A DNA stretch of 64,000 bases, taken from NCBI GenBank assembly GCA_017480245.1, contig JAFVBA010000010.1, positions 62,001 through 126,000 on the forward strand, read 5' to 3'. This document shows, one piece after another, positions 25,270 to 33,937 of the stretch. Below the pieces are notes generated by a model. That model was not told where the DNA came from and did not search any database. It was given only the letters and a program-made list of their open reading frames with translations. This stretch comes from Bacteroidales bacterium (GTDB lineage: Bacteria; Bacteroidota; Bacteroidia; Bacteroidales; P3). Position 1 is the first letter of the stretch; each line of letters opens with the position of its first letter. Made by a program: the position numbers and the translations under genes.

Positions 25270-27321
25270 TTACTTTTTAAAGTTCTGCAATCCTTTTTGT
25301 AAAAATTCAATAAAGTTATTTACATTCTTGTCGTAAGGTTGAGGTTTTTCGGTAAGAAGATTGCCTTCGCCGTCCATAAGAACGTAAAGTGGCTGTGCAT
25401 TGGCGTGGAATTTCTCTATTTGGTAGTTAAGATTCCTTCTGCCAAGAGTTTTTATAGTTTTACCGTTCATTTCAGTCCATTCGTCCTCAGGAAGTGATAT
25501 TGTGTTCTCATCGCAATACAAAGAAACCAAAATATAGTCGTTTTGAATCATTTGTTTTACGATTGGGTTGCTCCAAACGGCAGTTTCCATCTCACGACAG
25601 TTAGCACAACTTTTCCCAGTGAAGTCAAGGAATAACGGTTTGCCGACTTTCTTGGCGTAATCCTGCGCTTCTTTCAAATCAAAGAATGCTTTGAATCCCA
25701 CAGGTACGTGTCCGTCCAATTTATCGGCATATTTTCTTTGTGCAGGGAAAGAACTGTCAGTCGGAGTTGCCGTTCCGCCGTTTCCGTTTTCAACAATAAT
25801 TTTCTCAATGTTATATTCCTGTGAAGTCAATGGAGGTAAATATCCCGAGATTGCACTAAGCGGCGCTCCCCATAGCCCAGGTATCATATAGATGGTAAAA
25901 GAGAATGAAACGATTGCAAGGAATAATCTCGGCACGCTTATATGTTTCAGTTCGGAATCACCTTTGAATTTCAGTTTTCCTAATAGATAGAATCCTATCA
26001 TCGCAAATATTACTATCCAAATGCAAAGATAAGTCGTTCTTGGCAGGATTCCCCAGTTTTGTGCTTGGTCTGCAACCATCAAGAACTTCAATCCCAATGC
26101 CAATTCCAAGAATCCGAAGACTATTTTCACGCTGTTAAGCCACGAACCGCTCTTTAAATTCTTTAAGAACGAAGGAAACATTGCCAAAAGCGTAAAAGGA
26201 AATGCGAAACCGATAGCAAATCCCAACATAGAGATAAAGAATATAAACGAGTTGCTGCTTCCTGACGCCATTTCCACAAGTGCCGCTCCTAAGATGGGAC
26301 CTGTGCAGGAGAAGGAGACTAAAACAGTGGTCAAAGCAATGAAAAACGCACCCAGAAGTCCCCCTTTTTCACTTTCTTTGTCGGATTTATTGACCCATTT
26401 GCTCGGCATTGTTATTTCAAACAGCCCGAAGAACGAAAGAGCAAACACTAAGAAAATGATAAAGAACAGAACGTTCGGAATCCAGTGCGTAGATATTATG
26501 TACATTGCGTCTTTTCCGAAAATTAAAGTCAGAAGTAATCCCAATACTGCGAAGATTAAAATTATTGACAATCCGAAAAAGTATGCTTGTTTTCTGCCTT
26601 GACGGTTTGTTTTCTTACCGTGAAGGAAGAAAGATATAGTCATAGGAATCATAGGGAAGACACAAGGAGTGAGAAGCGTGATAAGACCGACACCGAATGA
26701 GATAAGAAAGACCATAAGTAAGGATTTATTTGCCAAATCTTGCGTATCGCCCATTGCAGAAGCCTCAGCAATATTCTCAGTTGCGGTTTCGCTGTTTGCC
26801 AACGGTTCGGTTACTGCCGTTTCTGTGGAAGTTTCGGTTGGTTCTTCTGCAACCGCTGCCGTTAAATTAGGATTACCTTTAATGTCAAAGGAATATTCCA
26901 CATCGTCCGGAGGAATACATGAACCGTTTTCGCACAATTGGAAACTTACTGCGCCTTTTACTTTAAAATCTTTCTCACTTTTTACTTTGATTTGTTGATG
27001 AAAGACTACTGTTCCTTCAAAATAACGCGTTGTATCCTTTTCAAATTTGTCGTACTTGGCAAGATATTTCGGTTCTTTCACATTTCCTATTCTTTGATAG
27101 TCATTTGACTTCTCAAAAGTGAATTCTATCGGCAATTCCGTGCCTTTTGTGTATTGTGAATAGATATGCCAACCCGGTTGTAAGTTACATGTCATCACCA
27201 AATCGGCAACAGAATCGTTTATCTTGTTAGTTTTGAACGTCCATTTGGCAGGACTTTGCTGTGCAAATGCAACTCCGAACAACATTACGGCAATTGCAAA
27301 AATTCTGATCTTTTTTAACAT
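25270..27321 (-). CDS. dsbD: Thiol:disulfide interchange protein DsbD
   Basis: A 683-aa three-part protein: signal peptide (to about 21); periplasmic alpha domain with the C130/C135 pair in FQLCENGSC; membrane domain of eight helices with LLTPCVFPMIPMT near 220 and FSCTGPILGAAL near 345, each holding one of the redox cysteines; and a C-terminal thioredoxin domain with C572-x2-C575 (GKSCANCREME). It carries electrons from cytoplasmic thioredoxin to periplasmic or outer-membrane thiol proteins. An Ala/Thr/Glu-rich linker (about 155-195) separates the first two domains. It lies downstream of the EnvC-like gene. Confidence 0.95.
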   Translation of the reverse strand: MLKKIRIFAIAVMLFGVAFAQQSPAKWTFKTNKINDSVADLVMTCNLQPGWHIYSQYTKGTELPIEFTFEKSNDYQRIGNVKEPKYLAKYDKFEKDTTRYFEGTVVFHQQIKVKSEKDFKVKGAVSFQLCENGSCIPPDDVEYSFDIKGNPNLTAAVAEEPTETSTETAVTEPLANSETATENIAEASAMGDTQDLANKSLLMVFLISFGVGLITLLTPCVFPMIPMTISFFLHGKKTNRQGRKQAYFFGLSIILIFAVLGLLLTLIFGKDAMYIISTHWIPNVLFFIIFLVFALSFFGLFEITMPSKWVNKSDKESEKGGLLGAFFIALTTVLVSFSCTGPILGAALVEMASGSSNSFIFFISMLGFAIGFAFPFTLLAMFPSFLKNLKSGSWLNSVKIVFGFLELALGLKFLMVADQAQNWGILPRTTYLCIWIVIFAMIGFYLLGKLKFKGDSELKHISVPRLFLAIVSFSFTIYMIPGLWGAPLSAISGYLPPLTSQEYNIEKIIVENGNGGTATPTDSSFPAQRKYADKLDGHVPVGFKAFFDLKEAQDYAKKVGKPLFLDFTGKSCANCREMETAVWSNPIVKQMIQNDYILVSLYCDENTISLPEDEWTEMNGKTIKTLGRRNLNYQIEKFHANAQPLYVLMDGEGNLLTEKPQPYDKNVNNFIEFLQKGLQNFKK

Positions 27322-27373
27322 TTTTATATTCCTTTTATATTATAACCAATACTTATTTTGCAAAATCAATATG

Positions 27374-27401
27374 CTACATTCTCCGAACTAAATGCTATAT
27401 A
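27374..27401 (-). repeat. Short heptad stretch between the EnvC-like gene and dsbD
   Basis: CTACATT, CTCCGAA, CTAAATG, CTATATA in register (plus-strand reading), directly after the stop codon of the EnvC-like gene on the minus strand. Confidence 0.55.
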
Positions 27402-27404
27402 AAA

Positions 27405-28694
27405 CTATCTTCTCAACCAAAGGACAGGGTTTTGTGTCTTTGTACCTTTGCGGACTTGGAAATTAATCTCACTTTGTCCGTCTTCATTGGTAGAAACCGT
27501 CCCTATTTTTTGTCCCATAGTAACTTTGCTACCCTTAGATACGGAAACACTTTCCATATTTGTATAAACAGTCATATATTCTCCGTGTCTGATGATGACA
27601 ACTTTCTTTCCGTTAGGTCCTTGAAAGACACTGCAAACTTCCCCTTCGTAAATACTTTTCACACTTGAGCCTTTTGTGGTGCGAATGTCTATTCCCTGGT
27701 TTTCAACCTGCACTCCCTTAATGTCAGGATGCTCATGAACACCGAAACTGCTCACAATAACTCCTTTATCCACCGGCCAAGGAAGTTTTCCTTTGTTACC
27801 CTCAAAACCTTTGTTCAATTCCACGTCTTTAGCAGTGGCAAGCATAGAGTATTCTTCCTTTTTAGGCTGTGCTTTTGCGGTAGTGTTGTTAGCAGTTGTC
27901 TTCGTAGTGTTCTTATTTACCGCCGCATTCTTCTGTGCTGCCAATTGCTGTTGCTTTTTTATCTCGGCATTGATGGCTGCGTTGATTTGTTGTTGCAGTT
28001 TTTTCTTTTTAGCCTCCGCATTTTTGATTTGTTGGGTCAGTTGTTTCTCCTTGCTTTTTATATCTTTCACCGCTTTTTCCTTTTGTTGCTTTTCTTTTTG
28101 CAATGTTGCGGCATGGGCTTTCTCTTGTTTCAACAAAACGCTTTGCGATTGCTTTTGAGTCATCAAATCCTGCGACATACTTGTCAGTTCTGACGTTTTC
28201 TTGTTGATAAGTGCCATTTGCTGACGCTGAATTTGTGCAAAACGTCTGAAAAATACGTATCTTTGATAAGCCTCATGGTAATCCTTTGCCGAAAATATAA
28301 ATAAGAGTTTATCGGTTGCAGTTCTGTTTCTTTGGGCATAACGCAACATTTGGGCATAGTTCTGTTTCAAAATCTCAAGGTTGCGGTATTCTTCGCCGAT
28401 TGATTGTTGCGTGGTTTTTATTTGGTCATTGAGCATATTGACCTGCGAAGTGATATTATTGACAAGTTGTTGTCTTTGTTCAACTTTCTTTTTTATTATC
28501 TGCAATTCCGAAGCCGACATTTTGTTTTTCTTTTTCGTTTCCTTCAAAATCGCATTCATTGAGGCTATTTCTTTTTCCAATTTAGCCTTTTCATTTTCTA
28601 ATTTCTGTCTGTTTTGTGCTTGCAAATCCGTAGTCGGAAAACAAAACATAAAACAGATAAATAACGTTGGTACTATGTATTTTAAAACTTTCAC
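27405..28694 (-). CDS. EnvC-like murein hydrolase activator with a degenerate LytM domain
   Basis: A 429-aa exported protein starting with GTG at 28694 (no near ATG). Signal peptide to about 26 (TTDLQAQ), a long coiled coil (about 27-250, rich in Lys, Gln and Glu), a short Thr/Asn/Ala-rich linker, and a C-terminal M23/LytM domain (about 305-429). The zinc ligands of active M23 peptidases are not kept: the usual H-x-G-(V/I)-D-(I/L) reads NQGIDI and the usual YAHL reads YTNM, with only the HGEY His present. Such inactive LytM proteins (EnvC, NlpD) bind and switch on cell-division amidases, the most likely role. Confidence 0.87.
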   Translation of the reverse strand: MKVLKYIVPTLFICFMFCFPTTDLQAQNRQKLENEKAKLEKEIASMNAILKETKKKNKMSASELQIIKKKVEQRQQLVNNITSQVNMLNDQIKTTQQSIGEEYRNLEILKQNYAQMLRYAQRNRTATDKLLFIFSAKDYHEAYQRYVFFRRFAQIQRQQMALINKKTSELTSMSQDLMTQKQSQSVLLKQEKAHAATLQKEKQQKEKAVKDIKSKEKQLTQQIKNAEAKKKKLQQQINAAINAEIKKQQQLAAQKNAAVNKNTTKTTANNTTAKAQPKKEEYSMLATAKDVELNKGFEGNKGKLPWPVDKGVIVSSFGVHEHPDIKGVQVENQGIDIRTTKGSSVKSIYEGEVCSVFQGPNGKKVVIIRHGEYMTVYTNMESVSVSKGSKVTMGQKIGTVSTNEDGQSEINFQVRKGTKTQNPVLWLRR

Positions 28695-28719
28695 GTCCTT
28701 ATATCTTAAATTTGAAGCG

Positions 28720-28748
28720 CAAAGTTAGTAAAATTTTCTGTAATAACA
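28720..28748 (-). promoter_or_regulatory. Promoter of the EnvC-like gene (minus strand)
   Basis: Minus strand TTG (28748-28746), 18-base spacer, TAACTTTG (28727-28720), 25 bases before the GTG start. Confidence 0.65.
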
Positions 28749-28785
28749 ATATTTCGCCGTTAAAACCTACCAAAACGCCGATTCG

Positions 28786-28888
28786 TTTTACTAAAATAAA
28801 GTGCCGAATCAGTAGATTCTTTTCTGAAAAGAGTAAAATGTTTTCTGAAAACAATTTCGTGATTCGGCACTTTATTTTGGCAAGATGA
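28786..28888 (+). repeat. Palindromic element, family B copy 1
   Basis: Perfect 19-bp inverted arms at 28793-28811 and 28860-28878 (core AAAGTGCCGAATCA) around a 48-bp centre holding two TTTTCTGAAAA mini-palindromes with CTG at 28824 and 28845, 21 bp apart. Everything is symmetric about 28835.5. Outside the arms, AACGCCG (near 28774) and CGGCGTT (near 28892) are also inverted. It lies in the divergent gap between the EnvC-like gene and lepA. A second copy is at 57398-57490. Confidence 0.85.
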
Positions 28889-28990
28889 AAACGGCGTTTA
28901 ATGATGCGAAAAAATGTTGTTCTCTTTCGTATTTTTGTTAAAGTGTTATCAAATAAATTCGGCGTTATCTCTTATTTTAAAATCTTTTTG

Positions 28991-28998
28991 TAACTTTG
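28991..28998 (+). promoter_or_regulatory. -7 box (TAACTTTG) of the lepA operon
   Basis: TAACTTTG ends 4 bases before the lepA ATG at 29003 (TAACTTTGCAGTATG). The predicted start site coincides with the start codon, so the lepA mRNA is probably leaderless unless another promoter lies upstream. Confidence 0.6.
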
Positions 28999-29002
28999 CA
29001 GT

Positions 29003-30790
29003 ATGAAAAATATCAGAAACTTCAGTATAATAGCGCATATTGACCACGGCAAAAGCACTCTTGCCGACCGTTTGTTAGAATTTACCAAATCCGTTCCGCA
29101 AAGAGAAATGGAAAATCAAGTACTTGATAATATGGATTTGGAACGAGAACGCGGTATTACGATAAAATCCCATGCCATTCAGATGGAATATAAGTTCAAT
29201 AACGATACTTATTACCTTAACTTGATTGATACTCCCGGCCACGTGGATTTTTCATACGAAGTTTCACGTTCTATAGCCGCTTGCGAAGGCGCTTTACTTA
29301 TCGTAGATTCCACTCAGGGAATACAAGCTCAGACTATTTCAAATCTTTATCAGGCTTTGGATAACGACCTTGTGATTATACCTATATTAAATAAGATAGA
29401 CTTGCAAAATTCTATGGTGGAAGAAGTGGCAGACCAAGTAATGGATTTGATAGGTTGCGACCGCGAGGACATAATTCTTGCAAGTGGTAAGACAGGACAG
29501 GGAGTTGAGGAGATTTTAAAGGCAATTGTGGAGAAAATCCCACAACCTCAAGGTGATGAATCCGCACCGTTGCAGGCTTTAATCTTTGATTCGGTTTTTA
29601 ATTCTTACCGAGGAGTTATCTCATACTTCAGAATATTTAACGGAACACTGAAACAAGGCGATAAAGTCAAGTTCTTAGCAACGGGAAAAGACTACAACGC
29701 AGACGAAATCGGCATATTAAAATATGATTTAGCCCCTTGCAAGCAACTGAGTGCAGGAGATGTCGGCTACATTATAAGTTCCATTAAAACGAGCAGCGAA
29801 GTTAAAGTCGGCGATACTATAACCACGTTAGACAATCCTTGCTTGGAGGCAGTAAAAGGCTTCCAAGATGTAAAACCTATGGTATTTGCGGGAGTTTATC
29901 CGCAGGATGCAGCCGATTATGAGGAACTTCGCTCCAGTATAGAGAAACTTCAGTTGAATGATGCTTCGCTTACGTTTGTTCCCGAGAGTTCTTTGGCTTT
30001 GGGATTCGGATTCCGTTGCGGTTTCTTGGGTCTTCTGCACATGGAAATCATTCAAGAGCGTTTGGAAAGGGAGTTTAACATAGACGTAATTACCACTGTA
30101 CCGAACGTAAATTACAAGATATACACTACAAAAGGTGAATGTTTAGAAGTATATAACCCTTCGGGCCTACCAGACCCATCGCACATAGAACATATTGAAG
30201 AACCGTATATTTTAGCTTCAATAATTACCAAGACGGATTACATAGGCGCTATAATGAAACTATGTATTGACAAAAGAGGAATACTAAAGAATCAAACATA
30301 TATCACAACTGACCGTGCGGAGATTGTATTTGAATTGCCTCTTGCCGAAGTTGTATTTGATTTTTATGATAAACTGAAGAGTATTTCCAAAGGTTACGCT
30401 TCTTTTGACTATCATCCTTTTGATTACAAACCGAGTAAATTGGTTAAATTGGAGATTCTTTTGAACGGCGACCCTGTTGATGCTCTTTCTACCTTAATTT
30501 ATGCCGACAATGCTTATCCTTTCGGGCGTCGTATGTGTGAAAAACTTAAGGAACTCATACCTCGACAGCAGTTTGACGTAGCAATACAGGCGGCAATAGG
30601 CAGTAAAATCATAGCACGTGAGACTGTAAAAGCAGTAAGAAAGGATGTAACGGCGAAATGTTACGGAGGAGATATAACAAGAAAGAGAAAACTTTTGGAA
30701 AAACAGAAAGAAGGAAAGAAACGTATGCGTCAGGTAGGTTCGGTTGAAGTTCCGCAAAGCGCCTTTCTTGCCGTATTGAAATTAGATTAA
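29003..30790 (+). CDS. lepA: Elongation factor 4 (LepA)
   Basis: A 595-aa translational GTPase. G1 AHIDHGKST is at 11-19, the switch RERGITIKS near 47-55, DTPGHVDF near 77-84 and NKIDL near 131-135; the C-terminal LepA domain with [21 protein letters not shown] near 556-576 identifies EF4 against EF-G. It acts on stalled or mistranslocated ribosomes. First of five closely spaced genes on the plus strand. Confidence 0.98.
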   Translation: MKNIRNFSIIAHIDHGKSTLADRLLEFTKSVPQREMENQVLDNMDLERERGITIKSHAIQMEYKFNNDTYYLNLIDTPGHVDFSYEVSRSIAACEGALLIVDSTQGIQAQTISNLYQALDNDLVIIPILNKIDLQNSMVEEVADQVMDLIGCDREDIILASGKTGQGVEEILKAIVEKIPQPQGDESAPLQALIFDSVFNSYRGVISYFRIFNGTLKQGDKVKFLATGKDYNADEIGILKYDLAPCKQLSAGDVGYIISSIKTSSEVKVGDTITTLDNPCLEAVKGFQDVKPMVFAGVYPQDAADYEELRSSIEKLQLNDASLTFVPESSLALGFGFRCGFLGLLHMEIIQERLEREFNIDVITTVPNVNYKIYTTKGECLEVYNPSGLPDPSHIEHIEEPYILASIITKTDYIGAIMKLCIDKRGILKNQTYITTDRAEIVFELPLAEVVFDFYDKLKSISKGYASFDYHPFDYKPSKLVKLEILLNGDPVDALSTLIYADNAYPFGRRMCEKLKELIPRQQFDVAIQAAIGSKIIARETVKAVRKDVTAKCYGGDITRKRKLLEKQKEGKKRMRQVGSVEVPQSAFLAVLKLD

Positions 30791-30792
30791 CA

Positions 30793-31752
30793 ATGGATAA
30801 TACAATATTATATATAGTAATTCCATGTTATAATGAACAGGAAGTTTTGCATGCAACGGCAAAAATGTTGTCAGATAAAATGACGGCACTTGTGCAAAGC
30901 GGCAAAACATCTCCTGACAGTAAGATAATGTTTGTTAATGACGGCAGCAAGGATTCCTCTTGGCAAATCATTAAAGACTTACATAATCAAAACAATATCT
31001 TTACAGGTATTTCTCTTTCCCGTAACCGAGGACATCAAAACGCACTTTTGGCTGGTCTTATGACTGCAAAGCAATATGCCGACGCAGTTATAAGTATGGA
31101 TGCCGACATGCAGGACGATATTGAGGTAATTGACAAATTTATTGAGGCATATCTTAACGGCAATGACGTAGTTTATGGCGTCAGGTCTTCAAGACAAAGC
31201 GATACATTCTTCAAACGCAATACTGCACTTGCGTTTTACCGTCTTATGAATTGGCTCGGAGCGGAGACAATCTACAATCACGCCGATTACCGTTTGATGT
31301 CAAAGCGGGCATTGCAGGGTTTGGAAGAATTTAAGGAGGTAAATCTTTTCCTTCGCGGCTTGGTACCAATGGTTGGTTACACTTCAACGACGGTAGAATA
31401 CGAAAGAAAAGAGAGATTTGCAGGAGAAAGCAAATATCCATTGAAGAAGATGTTAGCCTTTGCGATAGACGGCATAACTTCTTTGAGTATAAAACCGATA
31501 ACTTTGATAACGAAATTGGGACTTATCATCTTTCTTCTATCACTTGTGGCTTTGGTTTGGGTATTGGTGGTAAAATTTACGGGGCACGCACAAACGGGTT
31601 GGTCAAGTATATTGGTATCTATTTGGATGCTCGGCGGATTGCAACTATTGGCAATAGGAGTTATCGGAGAATACATCGGAAAGATTTATAAAGAGACAAA
31701 GCAAAGACCGCGTTACATAATAGCGGAGAATTTGGAAGAAGCAACTAATTAA
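30793..31752 (+). CDS. Family 2 glycosyltransferase with two C-terminal membrane helices
   Basis: A 319-aa GT2 of the polyisoprenyl-phosphate sugar transferase kind (DPM1/GtrB/YfdH-like). The GT-A core includes VIPCYNEQEVL at 7-17, FVNDGSKDSS near 47-56, LSRNRGHQNALLAG near 76-89 and the metal DxD in MDADMQDD near 101. Two transmembrane segments (about 237-260 and 270-295) end the protein. Such enzymes load glucose, mannose or another sugar on undecaprenyl phosphate for surface glycan transfer. The start is 3 bases after lepA. A GtrA-like partner is encoded at 11440-11952, far away. Confidence 0.88.
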   Translation: MDNTILYIVIPCYNEQEVLHATAKMLSDKMTALVQSGKTSPDSKIMFVNDGSKDSSWQIIKDLHNQNNIFTGISLSRNRGHQNALLAGLMTAKQYADAVISMDADMQDDIEVIDKFIEAYLNGNDVVYGVRSSRQSDTFFKRNTALAFYRLMNWLGAETIYNHADYRLMSKRALQGLEEFKEVNLFLRGLVPMVGYTSTTVEYERKERFAGESKYPLKKMLAFAIDGITSLSIKPITLITKLGLIIFLLSLVALVWVLVVKFTGHAQTGWSSILVSIWMLGGLQLLAIGVIGEYIGKIYKETKQRPRYIIAENLEEATN

Positions 31753-31776
31753 TAAACAAAATAAGAGAAACAAGAA

Positions 31777-32319
31777 ATGGAAACAGTAGCATTTTTATTG
31801 ATTGCAATAGTTTTTGTAGTGGCATTAATTATTTTCGGCTACTATATGTTACATCAAACTAAGGAATTCGTAACCAACGAACAAAAGAAAACGATTTTAG
31901 AGATACAGAAAATCTCCGAAGCAGAGACGAAAAGAGTTGTAACGCCGATTCAGTTACAGGCATACGAAAGATTAGTATTGTTTTTGGAGAGAATGAAACC
32001 GGATAATTTGGTTTTGCGTTGCTATCAACCCGATATGAACACGCGGTTACTCAGAGACGTAATGATTCAAAACATAAGAGATGAGTATGAACACAATCTT
32101 TCACAGCAATTATATGTTTCGTCTCAGGCATGGGTGTATATCAAAAACGCAAAAGAAGAGATAATAAACGTATTAAACTCATTGGTGCCAAGAGATGACG
32201 AACAATTGACACCTACTCAGTATGCAGGAATGCTATTTGAGAAGATGGCGGAAGGAAAATCGCAGACGGAGATGGCACAAGAGTATTTGAAAAAAGAAAT
32301 TCAAGAAAGGTTTAAATAA
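31777..32319 (+). CDS. Conserved membrane-anchored protein of unknown function
   Basis: A 180-aa protein with one N-terminal transmembrane helix (about 4-26) and a helical cytoplasmic part with QLQAYERLVLFLERMKPDNLV near 61-81 and an EYEHNLSQQLYVSSQAW block near 104-120. I recognise this as a type common in Bacteroidota but with no assigned function. It stands between the glycosyltransferase and the GHKL ATPase; the next ATG begins one base after its stop. Confidence 0.75.
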   Translation: METVAFLLIAIVFVVALIIFGYYMLHQTKEFVTNEQKKTILEIQKISEAETKRVVTPIQLQAYERLVLFLERMKPDNLVLRCYQPDMNTRLLRDVMIQNIRDEYEHNLSQQLYVSSQAWVYIKNAKEEIINVLNSLVPRDDEQLTPTQYAGMLFEKMAEGKSQTEMAQEYLKKEIQERFK

Positions 32320-32320
32320 A

Positions 32321-32875
32321 ATGCAAACATTAGCACACCATTTATTGGATGTAATGGTAAATAGTTTGGAGGCCGGCGCAACGGAAATAGACGTTACGAT
32401 AAGAGAATCGATTGAGAAGAACGTCTTTCGGTTTCTTGTGGAAGACGATGGTTGCGGTATGGATAAGAAGTTAGTAAAGATGGCAGCCGAAAAAGGAATC
32501 ACAACAAAGGTCGGAAAGGACAGAGGTTGGGGTTTGTATCTTTTGAAAACCATGACTGAGGAATGCGAAGGGACGTTTCAACTTTCTTCACATGCAGGCA
32601 AATCTACGCGTATGGAATGGACTGTTAAGCACGACAGTGATAAGAGAAAACCGCTCGGAGATATATCCGGAGTTATCGCAGACTTTATTTATGCACACAA
32701 AGATATAGATGTGAGATTTACGTATGCAACTGAAGAAGCAACGTTTTCGTTTTTCTTGCCTGCTATGTCGTATATGTACGACTTAGAGAAATTTGAATCG
32801 TCTTCGGATTTGAAACGTTTGAAAAGAGTTTTAGAGAAAAATCTTGTTAGAATAAATTATAATAAAGCGGTATGA
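32321..32875 (+). CDS. Stand-alone GHKL-type ATP-binding protein
   Basis: A 184-aa protein consisting almost wholly of a GHKL ATPase fold. N box LLDVMVNSLEAGA has Asn14, G1 box DDGCGM is at 42-47, and G2 box GKDRGWGLYLLK at 65-76. There is no His-phosphotransfer or sensor domain, and the C-terminal half (about 100-184) is an unassigned alpha/beta region. It resembles the small ATP-binding proteins found near hydrogenase or anti-sigma genes, but no such partner is present. Its TGA overlaps the ATG of the yqeY-like gene (ATGA), so the two are translationally coupled. Confidence 0.75.
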   Translation: MQTLAHHLLDVMVNSLEAGATEIDVTIRESIEKNVFRFLVEDDGCGMDKKLVKMAAEKGITTKVGKDRGWGLYLLKTMTEECEGTFQLSSHAGKSTRMEWTVKHDSDKRKPLGDISGVIADFIYAHKDIDVRFTYATEEATFSFFLPAMSYMYDLEKFESSSDLKRLKRVLEKNLVRINYNKAV

Positions 32876-33321
32876 CATTAGAAGAGAAAGTTAATAGCTG
32901 CATAAAAGAAAGCATGTTGGCAAGAGACCAAAAGCGTTTGGCAGCGTTGAGAGCGGTAAAAAGCGAGATACTTTTATTAAAAACCAAGGAGGCTGGACAT
33001 ATAATCACCCCGCAAGAAGAAATTGCAGTGTTGCAACGATTAGTTAAGCAGAGAAAGGAATCTGCATTGATGTACAAAGAACAAAACAGAGAAGATTTGT
33101 TTGAAGAAGAGACATTCCAACAGAAAGTAATAGAAGAATTTTTACCAGAGCAATTGAGCGAGGAAGAGATAAAAACACAGTTGCAGGCGATAGTAACCGA
33201 AACGGGTGTAACTTCAATGAAAGATATGGGCAAAGTAATGAAACTAGCTCAAGAGAAATTTCAGGGCGCAGCCGATAACAAACTTGTTTCTGCGATTGTA
33301 AAGAATTTGTTAGCCAACTAA
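32872..33321 (+). CDS. GatB/YqeY domain protein
   Basis: A 149-aa YqeY-like protein: RLAALRAVKSEILLLKTKEAG near 21-41, VLQRLVKQRKESALMY near 54-69, EFLPEQLSEEEI near 92-103 and the C-terminal FQGAADNKLVSAIVKNLL. The family equals the tRNA-binding tail of the GatB amidotransferase subunit; its role alone is uncertain, perhaps tRNA-related. Last gene of the lepA operon, with a terminator about 100 bases later. Confidence 0.93.
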   Translation: MTLEEKVNSCIKESMLARDQKRLAALRAVKSEILLLKTKEAGHIITPQEEIAVLQRLVKQRKESALMYKEQNREDLFEEETFQQKVIEEFLPEQLSEEEIKTQLQAIVTETGVTSMKDMGKVMKLAQEKFQGAADNKLVSAIVKNLLAN

Positions 33322-33416
33322 ATTGCGGCAGAAGCAATTAAATTTACGATTGCTAAGGAAAAATTCATGAAGAATGAATAAAAAAACGATTTTTTTTAGA
33401 ATGAAAATCCATCAAA

Positions 33417-33455
33417 CACGCATGATAATATTTATTGTGCGTGATTTTCTTTTTA
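33417..33455 (+). terminator. Terminator after the lepA operon
   Basis: CACGCA (33417-33422) pairs with TGCGTG (33438-33443) and is followed by ATTTTCTTTTTAT; extra pairing of AAAATC (from 33405) with GATTTT is possible by skipping a few bases. Confidence 0.6.
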
Positions 33456-33483
33456 TAAAAATGGGAGAAGTACTTTTAAATGG

Positions 33484-33726
33484 CTACATAACCATCAAAA
33501 TTACCGTTATCCACAATGCCAATCCCAATAATATTCCGATGCCTGCGCTGCTTGCTGCTTTTTGAGAGTATTTTACTGCGATGTTGTACTCATCTGGATG
33601 TTTGTAATACCTATATGTTTGTTTGCCGTAGTGTAAGCCGAGCAATCCGACAGGAAAAAACAGTATGGTTGCAATGATATTTGCAGTCTTGTAAGTCTTT
33701 GGACAATAACTTTCCGAACCATTCAT
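33484..33726 (-). CDS. CD225/dispanin-like small membrane protein
   Basis: An 80-aa protein starting at ATG 33726 (a GTG four codons upstream is an alternative; AAGG lies before the ATG). Two membrane segments: a re-entrant type first one ANIIATILFFPVGLLGLHYG, a loop TYRYYKHPDEYNIAVKYSQKA and a second helix GIGILLGLALWITVILMV. The order membrane segment, small-residue turn, YGKQTYRYY, Ala-rich loop, second helix is that of CD225 (IFITM-like) proteins, numerous in Bacteroidota with unknown bacterial role. Single gene with its own promoter. Confidence 0.75.
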   Translation of the reverse strand: MNGSESYCPKTYKTANIIATILFFPVGLLGLHYGKQTYRYYKHPDEYNIAVKYSQKAASSAGIGILLGLALWITVILMVM

Positions 33727-33790
33727 TTTTAAATTCACCTTTTTATATTATATATTCACTATTTTTTTATCCTTTTTTCAAAAGAAGTTG

Positions 33791-33798
33791 CAAAGGTA
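33791..33798 (-). promoter_or_regulatory. -7 box (TACCTTTG, minus strand) of the CD225-like gene
   Basis: TACCTTTG on the minus strand about 65 bases before the ATG. Confidence 0.55.
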
Positions 33799-33937
33799 AT
33801 ACAAATTTTTCAAATATAGTAAGCAAAATAAAGCACTTAGAGAGGAATTTTCTATACGTAGAAAGGATTTAAATTTCTCAAGAGAGCGTTTAAGTGTGAT
33901 TTGGTTGCGTTTAAATTTGCACTGAAGGCTGAAAAAT

